Source: Pelolinea submarina | GTDB taxonomy: Bacteria; Chloroflexota; Anaerolineae; Anaerolineales; Anaerolineaceae | Length of the DNA stretch: 64,000 bases | Assembly: GCF_003966975.1 (NCBI RefSeq) | Contig: NZ_AP018437.1 | Location: 682,001 to 746,000, forward strand | Direction: 5' to 3' | The notes under the pieces: generated by a model | What the model was told of the DNA's origin: nothing | Database searches by the model: none | Seen by the model: the letters and a program-made list of their open reading frames with translations, nothing else | Part shown: in pieces, positions 60,326 to 64,000 of the stretch | Numbering within the stretch: the stretch's first letter is position 1 | How the letters are laid out: every line of letters starts with the position of its first letter | Made by a program: the position numbers and the translations under genes

Positions 60326-61366
60326 ATGGAACGCATCAATAAACGTCCTACCATCAAACAAGTTGCATCCGCTTCGGGGGTTTCCACGCAGACAGTTTCA
60401 CGTGTTATTAACAACCGTCCGGATGTATCTCCCGAAACACGCGAACGTGTAATGAAAGTGATCAAGGAAATGGGCTACCAGCCATCCGCTTTGGCACGCA
60501 GTTTGATCCAACAGCGCAGTTACACACTTGGGGTAGTGACTGCCGGGCTCAAATTCATTGGCCCCTCCCGCACTCTGAACGGTATTACCAGCGCGGCAGA
60601 AGACGCCGGTTACTCGCTAATCTTGAAAGAATTACCCAACTTTAATGCCAATAACGTTTCTTCCATTTTTAATGGGCTGCTTTCGCGCCATGTGGACGGC
60701 ATCATCTGGGCGGCACCGGAAATCGGTACCAATCGGGACTGGGTGGAAAAATTCTCGTTCGAACTGAATGTACCGATTGTATTTCTGACAATGGCACCAC
60801 GCGATGGGATCACCATCATTGCGGTGAACAATCACCAGGGGGCCGAGACCGCCACCCAACATTTGATCGATAAGGGCTACCGGCATATTGGACATATTTC
60901 CGGCCCGATGGAATGGTGGGAATCCAAGGAACGCTTTAGTGCCTGGAAGAGCGTCGTAGGCGCCGCGGGACAGATAAACGCGGATGACCACTGGGTAGAA
61001 GGCAATTGGTCTTCTTCCAGCGGCAAAGAAGCCTGCGAAAAATTATTCGACCAATATCCCGAGATGGATGCCATCTTTGTGGCGAACGATCAAATGGCTC
61101 TGGGCGCCTTGGCGGTGATCCATGAACGCGGATTAGACGTGCCGGAAGAATTTGGACTGGTCGGATTCGATAACACGGCAGAATCAGAATTTTATTGGCC
61201 GGCGCTGACAACCATGCAGCATGACCAGCATCAAGTTGGTACCCTGGCTGTAAATGAAACCATTCGGATTATCGAAGCAATCCGTAATAAAGAGACACCT
61301 GATTACAAGACAATCATGTTGACACCCAATATATTAATTAGGACAAGTTCTCTAAGAAAGTTGTGA
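60326..61366 (+). CDS. LacI-family transcriptional regulator
   Basis: 346 residues from ATG 60326; the earlier frame opening lies inside the promoter. TIKQVASASGVSTQTVSRVINNRPDVSPETRERVMKVIKEMGY is the LacI headpiece. The rest is the sugar-binding core: GVVTAGLKFIGPSRTLNGI, GIIWAAPEIGTNR, HISGPMEWWESKERFSAWK, AIFVANDQMALGALAVIHERG. It likely represses its own gene and the sugar-import genes that follow, from the CGATAAC array. The inducer may be the sugar carried by the neighbour binding protein. Confidence 0.93.
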   Translation: MERINKRPTIKQVASASGVSTQTVSRVINNRPDVSPETRERVMKVIKEMGYQPSALARSLIQQRSYTLGVVTAGLKFIGPSRTLNGITSAAEDAGYSLILKELPNFNANNVSSIFNGLLSRHVDGIIWAAPEIGTNRDWVEKFSFELNVPIVFLTMAPRDGITIIAVNNHQGAETATQHLIDKGYRHIGHISGPMEWWESKERFSAWKSVVGAAGQINADDHWVEGNWSSSSGKEACEKLFDQYPEMDAIFVANDQMALGALAVIHERGLDVPEEFGLVGFDNTAESEFYWPALTTMQHDQHQVGTLAVNETIRIIEAIRNKETPDYKTIMLTPNILIRTSSLRKL

Positions 61367-61403
61367 AAAGGAGGTGAAAAGGGAATAGATTACCAGAGAA
61401 TTA

Positions 61404-61442
61404 AAGTGCTTGCCAGTGAAACGCGGTTCATGACAAGCACTT
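61404..61442 (+). promoter_or_regulatory. Leader hairpin before the sugar-binding gene
   Basis: AAGTGCTTG/CAAGCACTT, 21-base loop, in the 178-base gap. A strong AAAGGAGGTGA at 61368-61378 stands before it with no start codon at the proper distance. Confidence 0.45.
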
Positions 61443-61544
61443 CATAAAAAGTGCGAAACGACTAAAACGCGAAGTAAAAGTATTATCGCACCTGAAAATT
61501 ATACCGCAGCAAATAACTTATAAGAATTAAGGAGGATTTACAAA

Positions 61545-62573
61545 ATGTCTCGCTTTAAATCACTTGTTTTATTGATGGTCATTGCTTCCCTGGCTTTAGC
61601 TGCTTGCTCGACCGCGGCTGCCCCCGAAGCTGCTGCCCCTGCTGCTGAAGAAGCCGCTCCTGCCGAAGAAGCTGCTGCTCCCGCTGCTGAAGAAGCCCCT
61701 GTTTATACCTACGCTGATATGACCCTGTGCTATCCCCAATTGGGTGCTGAAAGCGACTGGCGCACAGCCAATACTGCTTCCATCAAGCAGACCGCTGAAG
61801 AGTTAGGCGTTACCTTGATCTTCTCCGATGCCCAGCAGAAACAGGAAAACCAGATTTCAGCTGTACGCGCCTGCATCGAGCAGGGTGTGGATGTCATCGC
61901 ACTACCGCCTGTTGTTGAGGACGGTTGGGATGCAGTCTTGACCGAAGCCCAGGATGCCGGTATCCCCGTCATCATTGTCGATCGCTCCGTCAGCGCGGAT
62001 TCCTCCCTGTACGCAGCGCACATTGGCTCCGATATGTTCCTTGAGGGCCAGCGCGCCGCCGAGGAAATGAACAAACTGCTGCCCGATGGCGGCAACATTC
62101 TGGAACTGTCCGGCACTGTTGGTTCCGGCGCGGCCACCGGCCGTGCGGAAGGTTTCCGCGATGCATTGAATGACAACATCACCATCCTTGACAGCCAGAC
62201 CGGTAACTTCACCCGTGCAGAAGCTATCCCCGTAATGGAAGCTTTCCTGAAGAAATATGCCGGACAGGTTGATGGCGTCTTCATCCACAACGACGACATG
62301 GCCATTGGCGCAATCGAAGCCATCAAAGCTGCCGGTATCGAACCCGGTGATCTCAAGATCGTATCCGTTGACGGCACACGCGGTGGTTTCCAGGCCATGA
62401 TTGACGGCTGGATCCAGGCAGATGTGGAATGCAACCCGCTGCTTGGCCCGCAGGTGATGGAAATGGGTCTGAAACTGATGAATGGTGAAGCAGTAGATCC
62501 CGAGACACTCACCAACGAGACCGTGTACTATCCTGAGGAAGCAGAAGAATTACTGCCGACTCGCCAGTACTAA
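61545..62573 (+). CDS. ytfQ: Sugar ABC transporter substrate-binding lipoprotein, YtfQ-like
   Basis: 342 residues. Lipobox LAAC, then an Ala-Glu-Pro linker, then a type I periplasmic-binding fold. The segments ESDWRTANTASIKQTAEE, FSDAQQKQENQISAVRACI, DVIALPPVVEDGWD and AAHIGSDMFLEGQRAAEEM match the galactofuranose binding protein YtfQ. It gives the sugar to the permeases encoded next. GGAGGATTTACAAA lies before the ATG. Substrate galactofuranose is inferred from the match. Confidence 0.92.
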   Translation: MSRFKSLVLLMVIASLALAACSTAAAPEAAAPAAEEAAPAEEAAAPAAEEAPVYTYADMTLCYPQLGAESDWRTANTASIKQTAEELGVTLIFSDAQQKQENQISAVRACIEQGVDVIALPPVVEDGWDAVLTEAQDAGIPVIIVDRSVSADSSLYAAHIGSDMFLEGQRAAEEMNKLLPDGGNILELSGTVGSGAATGRAEGFRDALNDNITILDSQTGNFTRAEAIPVMEAFLKKYAGQVDGVFIHNDDMAIGAIEAIKAAGIEPGDLKIVSVDGTRGGFQAMIDGWIQADVECNPLLGPQVMEMGLKLMNGEAVDPETLTNETVYYPEEAEELLPTRQY

Positions 62574-62617
62574 AAATAACAAGAGGTGGGCTGTAAAGCA
62601 GTAACACCTCAACAAGA

Positions 62618-62645
62618 AGAGAGAAGTAGGCAACTACTTCTCTCT
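62618..62645 (+). terminator. Intercistronic hairpin with GCAA tetraloop
   Basis: AGAGAGAAGTAG and its exact complement around GCAA, no T run. A smaller hairpin GAGGTG/CACCTC stands at 62583-62610. The gap between the binding-protein and permease genes, 250 bases, holds no gene and no trace of an ATPase. Confidence 0.75.
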
Positions 62646-62823
62646 AAAAATATTTGAAAAATTGATCTGAATACCAGATCCGGCAGATTTGTAAGCAAGC
62701 ACATTTACAGTTCCTTTATAAAAAATGATTGACTTATTCCGGTATTGAATCGACTCATTTTATAAAAATCAGTTCCGGAAGGAAATTTTTTAGATATGAA
62801 CTGGACGCACAAGAAGGAATTTT

Positions 62824-63897
62824 ATGAAGAATAAGACTTCTCTATTTACGAAGTTTCGTCAAAGCCGTTTATCCTGGCCTTTGTTAGCGCTGCTGCTGAT
62901 ATTCATCTTTGACGGTATCTATGCTCCCGGTTTCTTTAAATTAGGAATTGTGGACGGCCATCTTTACGGTAATTTGATAGATGTCATCAATAACGGCGCG
63001 CCATTGGTTCTGGTGGCGATCGGCATGACTATGGTTATCGCGACCGGTGGTGTTGACCTTTCGGTTGGCGCGGTGATCGCTATTTCGGCTGCCATGGGAG
63101 CGGTGTTGATCAATCCGGCTTTTGGTAATGAATTAATTTCCAACGATATTTTGACACAGAATGTATCCAGAACTCCCCTGGGCTTGATTGTCCTGGCCAA
63201 TTTGGCGGCGGGAACAGCCTGCGGTTTATGGAACGGGTTTCTGGTTTCCAGAGCAAAAATACAACCGATGGTTGCAACGCTGATTTTGATGGTGGCCGGG
63301 CGGGGAATTGCCCAGTTGATCACGAACGGTCAAATTATGACCATTTATTACACCCCTTATTTTTTCTTTGGAAATGGATATATTTTGGGGATTCCAGTGG
63401 CGGTTTACATTGTGTTAGGGGTTTTGGCATTGGCCTGGCTGCTTGTGCGCAAGACGTCTATCGGCTTGTTTGTCGAGTCGGTAGGTATCAATGCCGAATC
63501 TACCTATTACAGCGGTATCAGCGAAAAAAATGTCAAACTGCTGGCTTACACATTTTGCGGTTTTTGCTCCGCTATCGCGGGATTAATCCTGAGCTCTTAT
63601 GTGCACAGTGCCGACGCTAACAATATCGGGTTGAACTACGAATTGGATGGCATCCTGTCGGTGGTCATCGGCGGTACGCTGATGGCCGGTGGGCGCTTTT
63701 CTCTGGCGGCCAGCGTAATTGGCGCTCTGGTAATCCGCACCTTCACCATCACGATGTATACCATTGGCGTTCCGGCTAACGCACTGCTGGCGGCCAAAGC
63801 TGTGCTCGTGCTGGTCGTTATTCTGCTCTACTCGGATCAGGCACGCAACATCATCAACAACTTATTTGAAAGAAAGGGAAGGCGCAAAGATGCATAA
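62824..63897 (+). CDS. ytfT: Sugar ABC transporter permease, YtfT-like
   Basis: 357 residues, eight or more membrane helices of the BPD_transp_2 family (RbsC-like). AIGMTMVIATGGVDLSVGAVIAISAAMGAVLI near residue 70 and VIGGTLMAGGRFSLAASVIGALVI near 280 are typical. It should form a channel with the permease encoded next, whose start overlaps this stop by eight bases. AGAAGGAA lies before ATG 62824. Confidence 0.93.
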   Translation: MKNKTSLFTKFRQSRLSWPLLALLLIFIFDGIYAPGFFKLGIVDGHLYGNLIDVINNGAPLVLVAIGMTMVIATGGVDLSVGAVIAISAAMGAVLINPAFGNELISNDILTQNVSRTPLGLIVLANLAAGTACGLWNGFLVSRAKIQPMVATLILMVAGRGIAQLITNGQIMTIYYTPYFFFGNGYILGIPVAVYIVLGVLALAWLLVRKTSIGLFVESVGINAESTYYSGISEKNVKLLAYTFCGFCSAIAGLILSSYVHSADANNIGLNYELDGILSVVIGGTLMAGGRFSLAASVIGALVIRTFTITMYTIGVPANALLAAKAVLVLVVILLYSDQARNIINNLFERKGRRKDA

Positions 63898-64000
63898 GAT
63901 CAAGACTTTCCTTTTGAAAAATGGGCCGCTTCTGGCAACAATCGCTATTTTTATTTTGGTTTACGCGATTGGCGGGCAGTTATATCCGGCCATGAAAAAA
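63890..64000 (+). CDS. yjfF: Sugar ABC transporter permease, YjfF-like (5' part only)
   Basis: Only the first 37 codons are in the window, with the first membrane segment (LLATIAIFILVYAIGGQLY). ATG 63890 overlaps the previous stop and has AAGGGAAGG upstream. Position after ytfT makes YjfF the best guess; sequence alone is too short to prove it. Confidence 0.7.
   Translation, partial: MHKIKTFLLKNGPLLATIAIFILVYAIGGQLYPAMKK

Overview
The window looks like a chromosomal segment of a Chloroflexota bacterium, most likely class Anaerolineae. This is inferred from the moderate GC core, a MalT-type STAND regulator, at least nine lipoproteins with a lipobox cysteine, Thr-Pro rich linkers, several sugar ABC systems, and Ser/Thr kinase and ECF sigma/anti-sigma modules. 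No 16S rRNA or taxonomic marker was available, so the placement is an inference. Housekeeping promoters of the TTGACA-N16/17-TATAAT type are easy to see at several genes.

Layout. 1-2039: MalT-like regulator (minus strand, cut by the window edge). 2151-9982: a tight sugar-nucleotide operon whose five enzymes together match the complete route from UDP-GlcNAc to UDP-2,3-diacetamido-2,3-dideoxy-mannuronate (WbpA, B, E, D, I), followed by a glycosyltransferase and an AsnB-type amidotransferase. 9984-10340: pterin carbinolamine dehydratase. 10476-10547: initiator tRNA-Met followed by two decayed copies of its own 3' half. 11077-15519: an AT-rich defence island. It encodes an HNH-SAVED nuclease (Cap5), a CD-NTase and an E2-like protein with a SEC-C zinc motif, that is, a type II-short-like CBASS. 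A CapH/CapP-like HTH plus metallopeptidase pair is transcribed divergently from it.

15520-27691: accessory region rich in hairpin repeats. It contains two convergent-facing ECF sigma/anti-sigma pairs that share an upstream promoter-like motif, and a TetR-ApbE-FMN-binding protein-serine hydrolase operon. 27692-35739: a lipoprotein fusing a TolB-like propeller to a sugar-binding domain, an HTH/Ser-Thr kinase-LRR/zinc-ribbon membrane protein cluster, a secreted alpha/alpha-toroid protein and small lipoproteins. 36184-43382: Na/Pi cotransporter, creatininase-family protein, twin beta-helix lipoproteins and Ada. 43525-46700: sugar ABC importer without an ATPase. 47030-50745: two ATP-grasp ligases with a GNAT, then a GH13 enzyme.

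51319-60158: IMP dehydrogenase, DUF998 protein, cytidine deaminase, ArsR plus P2-type ATPase, GSDH-type lipoprotein and another lipoprotein. 60255-64000: a LacI regulator with a phased operator array and a YtfQ/YtfT/YjfF-like sugar importer that lacks its ATPase gene at the usual position and runs off the window.

The most notable system is the CBASS island next to the initiator tRNA: effector, cyclase and E2 are overlapping or abutting genes, no E1 or JAB protease is present, and the regulator pair sits across a shared promoter region with repeated TTCCG/CGGAA half-sites.
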